Part shown: piece after piece, positions 7,796 to 18,645 of the stretch | How positions within the stretch are numbered: position 1 is the stretch's first letter | Layout of the letters: each line of letters opens with the position of its first letter | NCBI GenBank assembly: GCA_012270865.1 | Contig: JAAXHL010000096.1 | Span: forward strand, 26,769 to 90,768 | Origin: Candidatus Poribacteria bacterium | GTDB lineage: Bacteria; Poribacteria; WGA-4E; WGA-3G | Direction: 5' to 3' | Length of the DNA: 64,000 nucleotides | The notes under the pieces: model-generated | What the model was told of the DNA's origin: nothing | What the model saw: only the letters and a program-made list of their open reading frames with translations | Databases searched by the model: none | Position numbers and translations under genes: made by a program

Positions 7796-9286
7796 TTATT
7801 GCATCGGTATGACAGAGACTGAGATATTTGAGAATGTATAGAAGATATTCAGGAACCCGATGAAAATTGTGGGAATCACAAATGTGCTCAACAATGCGAA
7901 GGTGCCGGTGGAGAAGGAGACGCGATCGGTATCCTCGTCTGCGTCTTCAAAATACATTGCTTTGAAGATACGGGCATAATAGTAGAGGGAGACCACGCTG
8001 TTTAGTAAGCCGACGAGTGCAAGCCAGTAATACCCCTGTTCGAGGACTGCGGTGAAGAGTAGCCACTTTCCGAAGAAGCCAGCGAACGGTGGAATTCCCG
8101 TCAGAGAAGCGAGGAAGATGACCATTGCGATGGCGATTAATGGTGCGCGTGAGCCGAGTCCACGATACCCGTCAATTGTTTCACTTCCCATCTCGTTTGC
8201 GACGAGGACGACGACATAGAATGCGCCTAAGTTCATAAAGAGGTAGACGATGAGATAGAAAAGGATTGCACCGATACCTTCGGAGGTTCGCAAAACACCG
8301 CCCATCAAAAGGTATCCGCCGTGTGCGATGCTTGAGTATGCTAATAAACGTTTGACGTTCTGTTGTGGAAGTGCTGCGAGATTCCCGACGGTCATTGTCA
8401 ATGCGGAGACGATTGCTAACATGAGGGGCCAGTCAACAGATTCCATCAGTCCAGTGGAGCCGAACCCTGTATAGAAAAACCGGATAAATAGTGCAAATCC
8501 GGCAGATTTTGAGGCCACGGATAAGAAAGCGGTTATCGGGATGGGTGCGCCTTCGTAAACGTCAGGGGACCACATGTGAAAGGGGACGGAGGCTATTTTG
8601 TAACCGATGCCTGCGAGGACAAAGGTTAGCGCGATTAAGACGGCGAGGGGTGCTACCTCCCCTGAGGCGAGGAGTTCGGTGAGCCGTCCGCCGATTTGTG
8701 TCAGGTCGCCAGTCCCTGCCATTCCGAAGAGGAGCGAGAGCCCGAACAGCATTGTTCCAGATGCGACTGCGCCGTAGGTGATGTATTTGAATGCGGCTTC
8801 ACTTGATCGCGGGCTATGCGTCAAGAACCCAGCGAGAATATAGGAGGTAAGGCTTACTGTCTCCAATGCGATAAAAATCATCAACAGATTCGTTGACGAA
8901 GCCATGAGAAACATGCCGAGGGTGATGGCTAATAGGAGTGCGTAGTATTCGCCTTTTAAACGCGCGTCAAGTTCCTCAGAACGGAGTGAAAAGAGGATTG
9001 TAGCGGCGGTTGCGAGGAGTAGCAGTACCTTGAAGAATGTCGAAAATACATCCAGTTGGATCATTCCCAAAAAGAGGGAGATGGGTTCTTCTTTACCGAA
9101 GGAAAAATGTATGAAAAGGACGGCGGCAAGTGTACAGAGACACCCGACGAGCGCGAGATGCGCGACCGCGACACTCTCCCTGTTTTTTACAACGAGGTCA
9201 AGAATGATAACGGCAACGGCAAAAATTACGAGTAAGATTTCTGGGCTGAAATATAGGAGACTGTCAATATTGCTTAAAGGTTGCAT
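7796..9286 (-). CDS. nuoN: NADH-quinone oxidoreductase subunit N
   Basis: Proton-pumping antiporter-like membrane subunit of complex I, 496 residues, about 14 transmembrane helices. The family motif 'RLLAYSSIAHGGYLLMG' surrounds the conserved lysine and helix, and 'ASVPFHMWSPDVYEGAPIPITAFLSVASKSAGFAL' is the classical NuoN/Mrp-type proton-channel region. The start ATG has AGGAGG 11 bases upstream, in the 15-base spacer after nuoM. It is the last gene of the nuo locus; the tRNA genes come next. Confidence 0.97.
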   Translation of the reverse strand: MQPLSNIDSLLYFSPEILLVIFAVAVIILDLVVKNRESVAVAHLALVGCLCTLAAVLFIHFSFGKEEPISLFLGMIQLDVFSTFFKVLLLLATAATILFSLRSEELDARLKGEYYALLLAITLGMFLMASSTNLLMIFIALETVSLTSYILAGFLTHSPRSSEAAFKYITYGAVASGTMLFGLSLLFGMAGTGDLTQIGGRLTELLASGEVAPLAVLIALTFVLAGIGYKIASVPFHMWSPDVYEGAPIPITAFLSVASKSAGFALFIRFFYTGFGSTGLMESVDWPLMLAIVSALTMTVGNLAALPQQNVKRLLAYSSIAHGGYLLMGGVLRTSEGIGAILFYLIVYLFMNLGAFYVVVLVANEMGSETIDGYRGLGSRAPLIAIAMVIFLASLTGIPPFAGFFGKWLLFTAVLEQGYYWLALVGLLNSVVSLYYYARIFKAMYFEDADEDTDRVSFSTGTFALLSTFVIPTIFIGFLNIFYTFSNISVSVIPMQ

Positions 9287-9301
9287 ACTTTCTTAGACCT
9301 C

Positions 9302-10831
9302 CTATATCGCATGCAGGACGCTTAAGAGATTGGTCACCGATTCTCTGAACATATCAATCGCGAGGTTGGGCCAGACACCGAGTAAAACGGTTAAAATTGC
9401 GAGTGGTACCAGTGTCAGGATTTCACGTCCATTGATTTCTGGGAGGTCCTCATATTTCGGATTGAGGTTTCCTAAGAAGACTCTTTGCAATGTCCAGAGG
9501 AAGTATGCAGCACCGACGACAATACCGATTGTGGACAAAATGGTCAACCATTTGAAATTCTGGTAGGCACCGAGTAATGAGAGTGCTTCTCCGACAAATC
9601 CGCTCAAGCCGGGTAGTCCCAGAGAAGCCATGAACGCGAGCGTGGTAATACCGGTGTAGACAGGCATTCTGGTGCCGAGACCACCGAAACCGTTGATTTC
9701 GCGGTGGTGTGCTCTGTCGTAGAGGACACCGACGAGGAGGAAGAGCATTGCGCTGATGACACCGTGGTTAAACATCTGGAGGATCGCTCCGGTGATGCCT
9801 GTGTCATTTCGTGCTGCGAGTCCGAGGATAACGAACCCCATGTGTCCGATACTGGAGTAGGCGACCAACTTCTTAAAGTCGGTTTGTGCGAGTGCGCAGA
9901 AGGAACCGTAGACGATATTGATGAATCCGAGCAGTGCGAGGCTGTTGCCCCAGAAACCGATTCCGTTGGTAAAATGGTCTAAACCTTGTGGAAACATCGC
10001 CATGTTCACGCGAACCAGTCCGTAAGTTCCCATTTTTAGGAGGATACCCGCGAGGATAACACTGATGGCTGTGGGTGCTTCGACGTGTGCATCGGGGAGC
10101 CAGGTGTGGAACGGGAAGATCGGTACTTTAACAGCGAACCCGATAAAGAAACCGAGGAATACCCACATTTGGAAACGTGGATCGGCGAGTGCATGTCCTT
10201 CTGTAGATGCTAAGGTGATGAGTGTCGGAATATCGAACGTTCGTAAACCTTCTACCACCCCGTTAACGATATTACTGTTGAGATAGACGGCTATCATCGC
10301 GATGAGCATTAGTACACTGCCGAAAAGGGTATAGAGGAAGAACTTAATGGCAGCGTATTCGCGGCGGGGGCCACCCCAGATACCGATCAGGAAATACATC
10401 GGTAGTAGGGTCAGTTCAAAGAAGACGTAGAATAGGAAAAGGTCTAACGCAGCGAAGAAACCGAGCATCCCTGTCTCAAGTAGCAGGAACAGTGCCATAT
10501 ACGCCTTGATACCCTTTTCGATGTTGCGCCACGATGCGATAACGCAGATCGGACCTAAGAGCGCCGTAAGGAGCAGCAGCGTCACGCTGAGTCCATCAAT
10601 GCCGATGTGATATTGGATATTGAATGCATCAATCCAATCAACAGGACCGTGGACGTACTGCGTGCCAGCGGTTGATCGGTCGTAGGAAATGAATAAGTAC
10701 ACTGCGAGTGCGAGTGGAATGAGTGTAAAAATGAGCGTAACGCGTTTAACCAGTTCCTCCGATTCGCGCGGTAGCAATAAAACAACAATCATTCCCAGCA
10801 ACGGGATAAAAATCATTAGCGACAATAACAT
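9302..10831 (-). CDS. nuoM: NADH-quinone oxidoreductase subunit M
   Basis: Antiporter-like proton-pumping subunit of complex I, 509 residues, about 14 transmembrane helices. Diagnostic stretches are 'FYVFFELTLLPMYFLIGIWGG', 'FPFHTWLPDAHVEAPTAISVILAGILLKMGTYG' and 'KKLVAYSSIGHMGFVILG'. The start abuts the AT-rich end of an ~84 bp dispersed element (10832-10919): AAGG lies 12 bases from the ATG and looks like the only ribosome-binding motif, so the repeat seems to supply the leader of this gene. Confidence 0.97.
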   Translation of the reverse strand: MLLSLMIFIPLLGMIVVLLLPRESEELVKRVTLIFTLIPLALAVYLFISYDRSTAGTQYVHGPVDWIDAFNIQYHIGIDGLSVTLLLLTALLGPICVIASWRNIEKGIKAYMALFLLLETGMLGFFAALDLFLFYVFFELTLLPMYFLIGIWGGPRREYAAIKFFLYTLFGSVLMLIAMIAVYLNSNIVNGVVEGLRTFDIPTLITLASTEGHALADPRFQMWVFLGFFIGFAVKVPIFPFHTWLPDAHVEAPTAISVILAGILLKMGTYGLVRVNMAMFPQGLDHFTNGIGFWGNSLALLGFINIVYGSFCALAQTDFKKLVAYSSIGHMGFVILGLAARNDTGITGAILQMFNHGVISAMLFLLVGVLYDRAHHREINGFGGLGTRMPVYTGITTLAFMASLGLPGLSGFVGEALSLLGAYQNFKWLTILSTIGIVVGAAYFLWTLQRVFLGNLNPKYEDLPEINGREILTLVPLAILTVLLGVWPNLAIDMFRESVTNLLSVLHAI

Positions 10832-10919
10832 TTTTTAATTATACCTTGCGGAGTAATGAAGTGGCTTTTGTGTTTGATATGTGTTCCTCATATCCGCCCT
10901 CCACTTCGTTACGGGCTAC
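10832..10919 (-). repeat. Dispersed ~84-bp leader element in front of nuoM
   Basis: Between nuoL and nuoM. Read on the minus strand it runs from 'AACGAAGTGGAGGGCGG' to 'CCGCAAGGTATAATTAAAA' and stops at the nuoM ATG. Related copies stand in front of nuoJ, the SUMF1-like gene, moxR and, more diverged, the VWA gene. The gene-proximal end carries AAGG, a Shine-Dalgarno match. Confidence 0.65.
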
Positions 10920-10946
10920 GTGTTTGTGCTATAGAAACCCCAATAT

Positions 10947-13151
<2,205 letters not shown>

Positions 13152-13200
13152 ATTTTTTATTAGTTATCAGTTGTCAGTTGTCAGTTGTCAGTTAATAGGT
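13152..13200. repeat. Heptamer repeat tract (GTTGTCA-type) at the nuoL start
   Basis: Four or so copies of a 7-base unit ('cagttgt') lie just upstream of nuoL on the minus strand, separated from its ATG by an A/T stretch. A similar tract ('ggctatt' units) abuts the start of the dapA-like gene at 56562, again through 'aataaaaat'. Short heptamer tracts of this kind are known from cyanobacteria. The remaining gap to nuoK (13201-13317) shows no gene. Confidence 0.6.
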
Positions 13201-13317
13201 TTCTGATGCCCTAACAACCTTTTGTACCCATCGTTACTCAAATGAAGTGGAGAGGTTACAAGAAGATGTTGATGAATCACAGGTCTCCAGACTGAAGACT
13301 GATAACCGAAAACTGTT

Positions 13318-13635
13318 TTATCCTTTCAAAGTATCCACTTCGTTTGGACGTATACTCCCGAATTCGCGGTAGATTGCGAGAATGATTGCTAAAAAAACAG
13401 CGGCTTCGGCTGCAGCGAGCACGATCCCAAAAATAGCGATAATCTGTCCGCTGAGGAGGCTATCGATGTCCTCTGGTGTCATAAAACGCGAGAACGCGGC
13501 GAAGTTTAGGTTACAGGAATTAAGGATAAGTTCAATACCCATCAAAATACTGATGGCGTTCCGACGCGTCAAGACAGCGAAGATACCGAGCGTAAACAAA
13601 ATCGCGCTGATCACAAGATAGTGTTGTAAGGTCAT
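13318..13635 (-). CDS. nuoK: NADH-quinone oxidoreductase subunit K
   Basis: Small three-helix membrane subunit of complex I, 105 residues, the usual length. It shows 'RRNAISILMGIELILNSCNLNFAAFSRF' with the conserved glutamate in helix 2, and 'FGIVLAAAEAAVFLAIILAIYR' with the second conserved glutamate in helix 3, both part of the proton path. AAGGAGGT lies 13 bases before the ATG, inside the 3' end of nuoJ; only three bases separate the two genes. Confidence 0.97.
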   Translation of the reverse strand: MTLQHYLVISAILFTLGIFAVLTRRNAISILMGIELILNSCNLNFAAFSRFMTPEDIDSLLSGQIIAIFGIVLAAAEAAVFLAIILAIYREFGSIRPNEVDTLKG

Positions 13636-13638
13636 TTT

Positions 13639-14172
13639 TTAGTCCCTGACCTCCTTTCGAGAAATCAGGGCGGCTCCGATTAAGGCGACTAACAGTAGCA
13701 CGGAGACGACCTCAAACGGCAAGAGAAAGGGTCCTTTGAGAATGAGTTCACCGATCCGCTCTGTGGTTGGTGCCAGTGCTGTGCCGTCGTCAATGCGGTT
13801 TTTCCAAACGGGTGTATTGGCGATGACGGTCAAGAGTAGCATAAAGAGTGCTAAGGCGACAATGCCACCGAGTAGAAGCTGCCCGCGCTCAATATGGCTT
13901 TTAATATGGCGGGGGATCTCAAAGTGTCCACTTGTCATCATGACTCCGAACAGGATGAGGACGAGGATACCACCGACGTAGACGATGACTTGCGTTGCTG
14001 CGAGGAAATCTGCTTGTAAAAAGACGTAGAGTCCTGCGACACCGAAAAGTGTTACCATAAGCGAGAAGGCTGCATGGACGATGTTTCGCACGGTGACGAC
14101 AAGGAGTGCCGAGGCGACTGTCATAAGTGCGAAGCCATAAAAAATAAAGGTTTTAAGTGTAAATTCTTCCAT
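13639..14172 (-). CDS. nuoJ: NADH-quinone oxidoreductase subunit J
   Basis: Five-helix membrane subunit of complex I, 177 residues. 'TVRNIVHAAFSLMVTLFGVAGLYVFLQADFLAATQVIVYVGGILVLILFGVMM' is the conserved helix 2-3 region including the pi-bulge segment near the conserved tyrosine. The extramembrane loop 'KNRIDDGTALAPTTERIGELIL' precedes the last helix. The ATG directly follows the AT-rich end of a dispersed element present in tandem duplicate (14174-14341), with AAGG 13 bases upstream. Confidence 0.96.
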   Translation of the reverse strand: MEEFTLKTFIFYGFALMTVASALLVVTVRNIVHAAFSLMVTLFGVAGLYVFLQADFLAATQVIVYVGGILVLILFGVMMTSGHFEIPRHIKSHIERGQLLLGGIVALALFMLLLTVIANTPVWKNRIDDGTALAPTTERIGELILKGPFLLPFEVVSVLLLVALIGAALISRKEVRD

Positions 14173-14173
14173 A

Positions 14174-14341
14174 TTTTTTAATTTACCTTGCGGTTACAGG
14201 ACGGTGGTTTGGCGTATGGCGTTCCTTTCGTAAGTCCGCTTTCCACTTCGTTTCAAGTTTTTTAATTTACCTTGCGGTTATAGGACGGTGGTTTGGCGTA
14301 TGGCGTTCCTTTCGTAAGTCCGCTTTCCACTTCGTTTCAAG
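14174..14341 (-). repeat. Tandem duplicate of the 84-bp leader element in front of nuoJ
   Basis: Two copies, 14174-14257 and 14258-14341, nearly identical over an exact period of 84 bases. Each reads on the minus strand from 'GAAACGAAGTGGAAAGCGG' to 'CCGCAAGGTAAATTAAAA'. The inner copy ends two bases from the nuoJ ATG. The clean period defines the unit length of this element family. Confidence 0.85.
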
Positions 14342-14411
14342 CTACGGGTCCGGTGCTAATATTTCTAATTTACCTTATGCTACAAAGAACACAGGAGACC
14401 AACAGCATATC

Positions 14412-15125
14412 CTACAAAGCGGTATTTGTTTCTTCTGTCTTATTGTACATCTCCTGCTTGTCGAAGCTGAAGATGAGTTCTGACCGATCGAATTTAGAAT
14501 ACTCAATTCCTTCAAGGGTGTCCTTCATTGTGAGGCACTCTGTCGGGCAGACTTCGGTGCAAAGTCCACAATACATGCAGAGGGACATATCGATATCAAA
14601 CTTGTCAAGATAAAAGACGACGGGGTTTCGGGTGACGATTCGCGATATTTCGTCGCCTGAGACGGTCTGAATTCGGCTCTCGTCGCCTGATGCTTCAAGA
14701 CGGTCTATGACCTCCTGCTCCCCTTGGCGAGAGGTTGTATTTGTGACGGTTATTGACTCTTCCGATCTTATTTTTTTGTCGTCGCCTTCAATGATACCGA
14801 TGATTTCGCGTCCGTCTTTGAGGTGAATGACGTTCATGCTATCCCAGAGTTGTTCACCTTTCGGGAGTTTAGTGGCATCAATCATAATACAATCGACGGG
14901 ACAGATCATTTCGCACTTTTTACATCCGATACAATCTTCAGTACGGTTATAGAGCTGCCCGCGATACCCTTTCGGAATTTCTCGGACGTTCTGTTTCTTT
15001 TCGTAATCGTGTTCATAAGGGTATTGATGCGTGACGTTCGGTTCAAAGAACTGCCTAATTGTTACGCGCATACCGACGAGTACGGTGTAAACGCCTCTGT
15101 AGATGTTTCGTATGTATTTCTCCAT
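14412..15125 (-). CDS. nuoI: NADH-quinone oxidoreductase subunit I with an inserted domain
   Basis: Ferredoxin-like complex I subunit carrying clusters N6a and N6b, 237 residues. The two CxxCxxCxxxCP motifs are 'CIGCKKCEMICP' (C65-C75) and 'CMYCGLCTEVCP' (C183-C193). In normal NuoI about 30 residues separate them; here it is 107. The extra ~75 residues (about 92-168) include 'HLKDGREIIGIIEGDDKKI' and 'SGDEISRIVTR', which look like a small beta-barrel of the 'DGR-x-I-x-G' type. Reading frame and both motifs are intact, so this is not a frameshift. The ATG has GGAGG at 10 bases. Confidence 0.92.
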   Translation of the reverse strand: MEKYIRNIYRGVYTVLVGMRVTIRQFFEPNVTHQYPYEHDYEKKQNVREIPKGYRGQLYNRTEDCIGCKKCEMICPVDCIMIDATKLPKGEQLWDSMNVIHLKDGREIIGIIEGDDKKIRSEESITVTNTTSRQGEQEVIDRLEASGDESRIQTVSGDEISRIVTRNPVVFYLDKFDIDMSLCMYCGLCTEVCPTECLTMKDTLEGIEYSKFDRSELIFSFDKQEMYNKTEETNTAL

Positions 15126-15155
15126 TTATATATTTCCTCCAACAGTCAGTCAGCC

Positions 15156-16427
15156 CTAACTCGGTTGTGGTGCTGGCTTTTGTGCCATCACGCGTCCGGC
15201 GATTGTATACGCGACGATGAGTCCGGTATAGATAATTGCACAGCTGATTCCTATGCTCCATACGCTATCGTGCTCAAAAATGAGACCCCAGATGCCTGTG
15301 CCTAAGATGTTGAAGAAGGCGATCGGGATGAAGTATTTCCAGCAGAGATTCATGAGTTGATCTACTCGTAGGCGTGGCAGCGTCCATCGCAGCCACATCA
15401 TTAGGAAAACGAGTGCCAGGGTTTTGATAACGAAGCCGGGCATCCCGCCGAGGATGTCGTATCCGGGTAAGGCACCTTCCCACCCCCCAAGGAAGAGTGT
15501 CACACCGATTGCACTGACGGCGAACATATTCGCGTATTCAGCGATAAAGAAGAGTGCGAACCGCATTCCGCTATATTCGGTATGGAAGCCTGCGACGATT
15601 TCGGACTCGGCTTCGGGCAAATCAAAGGGTGTCCGGTTTACCTCAGCAATAGCGGATATGAAGAAGATAAAGAATGCGATAAAGGTAAACGGTGTTCGGA
15701 AGATGAGCCAACTGAAAACGCCGTTGGATTGACTACTTACAATATCTGTCATGCTCAAACTTCCCACGAGCATAACGACTGTGAGGATAGAGAGCCCGAG
15801 CGGGATTTCATAACTGACGATTTGGGCGGCGGAGCGTAAAGACCCTAAGAGCGACCATTTGCTGTTTGATGACCAGCCTGCCATAATCACACCCATCACG
15901 ATCACAGAGGAGATCGCCATGATATAGAAGATGCCGATGTTGAAGTCGCCAGGAATAGGGATTCCATCACCAAATGGAATGGCGGCGAAAACAGCGAAAG
16001 AGCAGGCGAAGATGATGTACGGGGCAAGAAGAAACAGGAGTTTGTCGCCTTGCGGCGGAATAAAGTCTTCTTTGAAAATGAGTTTTATACCGTCGGCTAA
16101 GGTCTGAAGTGTCCCCCACGGGCCAACACGCATGGGCCCTGTCCGATTTTGAAACCGGGCGGCGACTTTTCGTTCTGCAAGCACCAACACCAAAGGGAGT
16201 AGTGGAACAACCGCAACGAAAATGCCTGCGAAAGCAAACATAACGAGGACTGTACCTAATTCTACAGGAAAGTGAGCAGCGACTGCTTCTGGCAGTCTCG
16301 GCATTAAAACGTTCTGTATGAATTCCTCTGCCCAATTGAGTTTCTCTTGTAGGTTTATGTTGGGGAAGAACCCTTCAGATACATTGAAATCTGACAAACC
16401 TGCGAACATTGCCCTAAAGTCCGACAT
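15156..16427 (-). CDS. nuoH: NADH-quinone oxidoreductase subunit H
   Basis: Quinone-site membrane subunit of complex I, 423 residues. The core shows 'AERKVAARFQNRTGPMRVGPWGTLQTLADGIKLIFKEDFIP', 'SNSKWSLLGSLRSAAQIVSYEIPLGL', 'EVNRTPFDLPEAESEIVAGFHTEYSGMRFALFFIAEY' and 'WTLPRLRVDQLMNLCWKYFIP', all diagnostic. A ~50-residue N-terminal extension precedes the first membrane helix; the start is supported by AAGGAG at 6 bases, so it looks genuine. nuoI follows after 30 bases. Confidence 0.97.
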   Translation of the reverse strand: MSDFRAMFAGLSDFNVSEGFFPNINLQEKLNWAEEFIQNVLMPRLPEAVAAHFPVELGTVLVMFAFAGIFVAVVPLLPLVLVLAERKVAARFQNRTGPMRVGPWGTLQTLADGIKLIFKEDFIPPQGDKLLFLLAPYIIFACSFAVFAAIPFGDGIPIPGDFNIGIFYIMAISSVIVMGVIMAGWSSNSKWSLLGSLRSAAQIVSYEIPLGLSILTVVMLVGSLSMTDIVSSQSNGVFSWLIFRTPFTFIAFFIFFISAIAEVNRTPFDLPEAESEIVAGFHTEYSGMRFALFFIAEYANMFAVSAIGVTLFLGGWEGALPGYDILGGMPGFVIKTLALVFLMMWLRWTLPRLRVDQLMNLCWKYFIPIAFFNILGTGIWGLIFEHDSVWSIGISCAIIYTGLIVAYTIAGRVMAQKPAPQPS

Positions 16428-16471
16428 CTAATCTCCTTATCCGATTCGATTAACTCCATTGTTAGGCGTAT

Positions 16472-17677
16472 TTACCTGTCAACCTCTCCCATCACGATAT
16501 CGATACTGCCGATAATGGCGATAATATCTGCGACCATCAAGCCGTGGCTGAGTTCTTGTAGTGCGCTCAAAGCACTGAAGCAGGGGGAGCGTCCTTTGAC
16601 GCGCACCGGCTTCGGTGTTCCGTCGCTGACGATATAGAATCCGAGTTCACCGCGGGGTGCTTCGCTGCGGAAATAGATTTCACCTGGTGGTGGACGGACG
16701 GCTTTTAAATCTGCCATGACAGGGCCATCGGGGAGTCCTTCTGCCAAAATCTGTCGAACGATCCTAACGGACTGTTTCATTTCATCCATGCGTATTTTGT
16801 AGCGGCTCCAGCAGTCGCCGACCACTGCGCCGAGTTCTGGTACATCAACAGCGACGGGGACATCGTATTCAAATCTGTCATAGATGGAGTAAGGTTCGTC
16901 TCGGCGGAGGTCCCAATCCACACCGGAACCACGGAGGTTGGGGCCGGTTGCGCCGTAACTGAGTGCCATCTCTGCTGACATCACAGCGACCTCAGTCGTG
17001 CGTTCTGCGAAGATACTGTTTTTTGTTAGGAGTTCGTTGTACTCGTCAATCATCGGTTCAAAATAGTCTAAAAACTGCTCTATCTCGTCAAGATAGTTCT
17101 GTTCGGCAATGGAACCGGGTTCCATTGGAATGATTTCGGAGACCCCGCCGATTCGGATGTAGTTATAGGTGAGGCGTGCGCCGCAAACTTTTTCAAAAAG
17201 GAGGAGTAGGCGTTCACGGTCGCGAAAGGCGTAGAGGAACGGCGTAAATGCGCCGATGTCCATTCCATAGGTTCCGAAAGAGAGGAGATGGCTTGCGATA
17301 CGGTTTAGTTCGCAGATAAGCACTCGTAAGTATTCGGCTCGTTCTGGTATCTCAAATTTTTTGCTTTCGTCTGCTGCCATTAATTTCTCGACGGCGAGGC
17401 AGAATCCCCAATTTTGGTTCATCGCCGCGACGTAGTCCATCCGGTCAGTGAACGGTATGATTTGGGGGTAAGAGAGGTTCTCCGAGTGTTTCTCAAAACA
17501 GCGATGCAGGTAACCGATGTGTGGGATTGCTTCACGGACGACCTCACCATCCAATCTCAATTCTAAGCGTAGCACACCGTGTGTGCTTGGGTGCTGAGGT
17601 CCCATGTTCACGACCATTTCATCGGCGAACGGTTTTAGTTCTATGATTTTGCTTTCGGTTTGTTGTGTGTTTTCCAT
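16472..17677 (-). CDS. nuoD: NADH-quinone oxidoreductase subunit D
   Basis: 49-kDa-type subunit of the complex I Q module, related to hydrogenase large subunits, 401 residues. Markers are 'NMGPQHPSTHGVLRLELRLDGEVV', 'HIGYLHRCFEKHSENLSYPQIIPFTDRMDYVAAM', 'GPNLRGSGVDWDLRRDEPYSIYD' and the C-terminal 'DIIAIIGSIDIVMGEVDR'. NuoC and NuoD are separate genes here, not fused. Unusually, 309 bases with a perfect 13-bp palindrome separate nuoC and nuoD, so a second promoter or regulatory point may lie there. nuoH follows after 44 bases, with no nuoE, F or G. Confidence 0.97.
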   Translation of the reverse strand: MENTQQTESKIIELKPFADEMVVNMGPQHPSTHGVLRLELRLDGEVVREAIPHIGYLHRCFEKHSENLSYPQIIPFTDRMDYVAAMNQNWGFCLAVEKLMAADESKKFEIPERAEYLRVLICELNRIASHLLSFGTYGMDIGAFTPFLYAFRDRERLLLLFEKVCGARLTYNYIRIGGVSEIIPMEPGSIAEQNYLDEIEQFLDYFEPMIDEYNELLTKNSIFAERTTEVAVMSAEMALSYGATGPNLRGSGVDWDLRRDEPYSIYDRFEYDVPVAVDVPELGAVVGDCWSRYKIRMDEMKQSVRIVRQILAEGLPDGPVMADLKAVRPPPGEIYFRSEAPRGELGFYIVSDGTPKPVRVKGRSPCFSALSALQELSHGLMVADIIAIIGSIDIVMGEVDR

Positions 17678-17821
17678 AATGTCGGTTCTGCAACGTTTTT
17701 CTGACTTACGCGTTTCCTTCTATTTTTACGCTTCGCCACTATATATGATACCATTTTTGCGGTGTAATGTCAAATCTCAACGCTGTTTTCTCGGTGAGAG
17801 ACTGTGCCGTATTTCTACGGA

Positions 17822-17848
17822 AAAATGTTACACCTGGTGTAACATTTT
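17822..17848. promoter_or_regulatory. Perfect 13-bp palindrome upstream of nuoD
   Basis: AAAATGTTACACC, one T, then its exact reverse complement. With a one-base spacer it cannot form a normal RNA hairpin, so a dimeric DNA-binding protein site is more likely. A third half-site 'GTGTAACATTTT' recurs 90 bases away at 17938-17949, itself framed by a CCGAAAA/TTTTCGG inverted repeat (17931-17952). The site is ~145 bases upstream of the nuoD start. The rest of the 309-base nuoC-nuoD gap holds no convincing gene. Confidence 0.6.
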
Positions 17849-17986
17849 ATGTTTAGTGTTTGTGGCTACAAACCAACGTGCTGCCTGAATTCTGAGGCGT
17901 TTTATTATTCTGAGGTTTCCTCGAAAAAAACCGAAAAGTGTAACATTTTCGGTCGCGTGCAACACCAGACGAAACGAAAATATCTG

Positions 17987-18472
17987 CTAATACGGAACTC
18001 GCATACCGCGGTAAATTTCTGGCTCCTTATAATCTTTACGTAGCGGGTATCCATCCCAATCGTCGGGCAGTAGGATCCGGCGGAGGTCGTTGTGTCCTTC
18101 AAAGAATACCCCGTAGAGGTCATAAGCTTCCCGTTCATGCCAGTCTGCTGTTTTCCAGATATGCGAGACGCTCGGCAGGTGTGGGTCGGTTTTTGGGACT
18201 GTTGCTTTCAGCACTACACTATGTCGGTGTTTCATCGCATAGAGGTGGTAAACGACAGCAAAATCTTCGTCCTTTGCATTTAAATCTACGCCGCTGAGAC
18301 ACATCAAGGAATCGAACGCCAATGTATCGGTTTCGGCGAGGTATTGACATACCTCAGCGATTGCTGCGGGAGCGATCTGTATGCTTGGGTCTCCAGCCGT
18401 TTCGTTGTCGAATGCGAGAACGGTTTCACCGAACTGGGCGGTTAGTGCTTCATAGATTTCTTCGGGTTTCAC
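17987..18472 (-). CDS. nuoC: NADH-quinone oxidoreductase subunit C
   Basis: 30-kDa subunit of the complex I Q module, 161 residues. The family end 'HEREAYDLYGVFFEGHNDLRRILLPDDWDGYPLRKDYKEPEIYRG' is clear. It begins with GTG (no ATG nearby) with GGAG about 11 bases upstream. The 5' side toward nuoB contains five hairpin repeats. It is about 20 residues shorter at the N terminus than many homologues, but complete. Confidence 0.95.
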   Translation of the reverse strand: MKPEEIYEALTAQFGETVLAFDNETAGDPSIQIAPAAIAEVCQYLAETDTLAFDSLMCLSGVDLNAKDEDFAVVYHLYAMKHRHSVVLKATVPKTDPHLPSVSHIWKTADWHEREAYDLYGVFFEGHNDLRRILLPDDWDGYPLRKDYKEPEIYRGMRVPY

Positions 18473-18487
18473 GTAATTTTAATCTCC

Positions 18488-18642
18488 ATGATCGCGACTA
18501 CAAGTCGCTCCTACAAATCAAGAATCGCAACTACAAGTCGCTCCTACAAATCAAGAATCGCGACCGCAAGTCGCTCCTACTATTAGATCGCGACTACAAG
18601 TCGCTCCTACAAATCAAGAATCGCAACTACAAGTCGCTCCTA
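18488..18642. repeat. Five GCGAC-tacaa-GTCGC hairpin repeats between nuoB and nuoC
   Basis: Five units of about 30 bases, each 'atcgcgactacaagtcgctcctac' or a one- or two-base variant, linked by 'aaatcaaga' (one link is 'tattag'). Same plan as the GGGGTT repeats: short stem, loop, 'tcctac' tail. They occupy nearly the whole nuoB-nuoC gap inside what should be one operon. Spacers are short and repeated, so this is not a CRISPR array. Confidence 0.85.
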
Positions 18643-18645
18643 CCT

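Noticed and set aside
14412-15125. Frameshift or chimeric assembly in nuoI
   Set aside because: One continuous frame carries both intact cluster motifs, so an in-frame insertion is the simpler reading.
18488-18642. Possible CRISPR array
   Set aside because: Repeats are short palindromes and the spacers are themselves repeated and about 9 bases long; no cas genes in the window.
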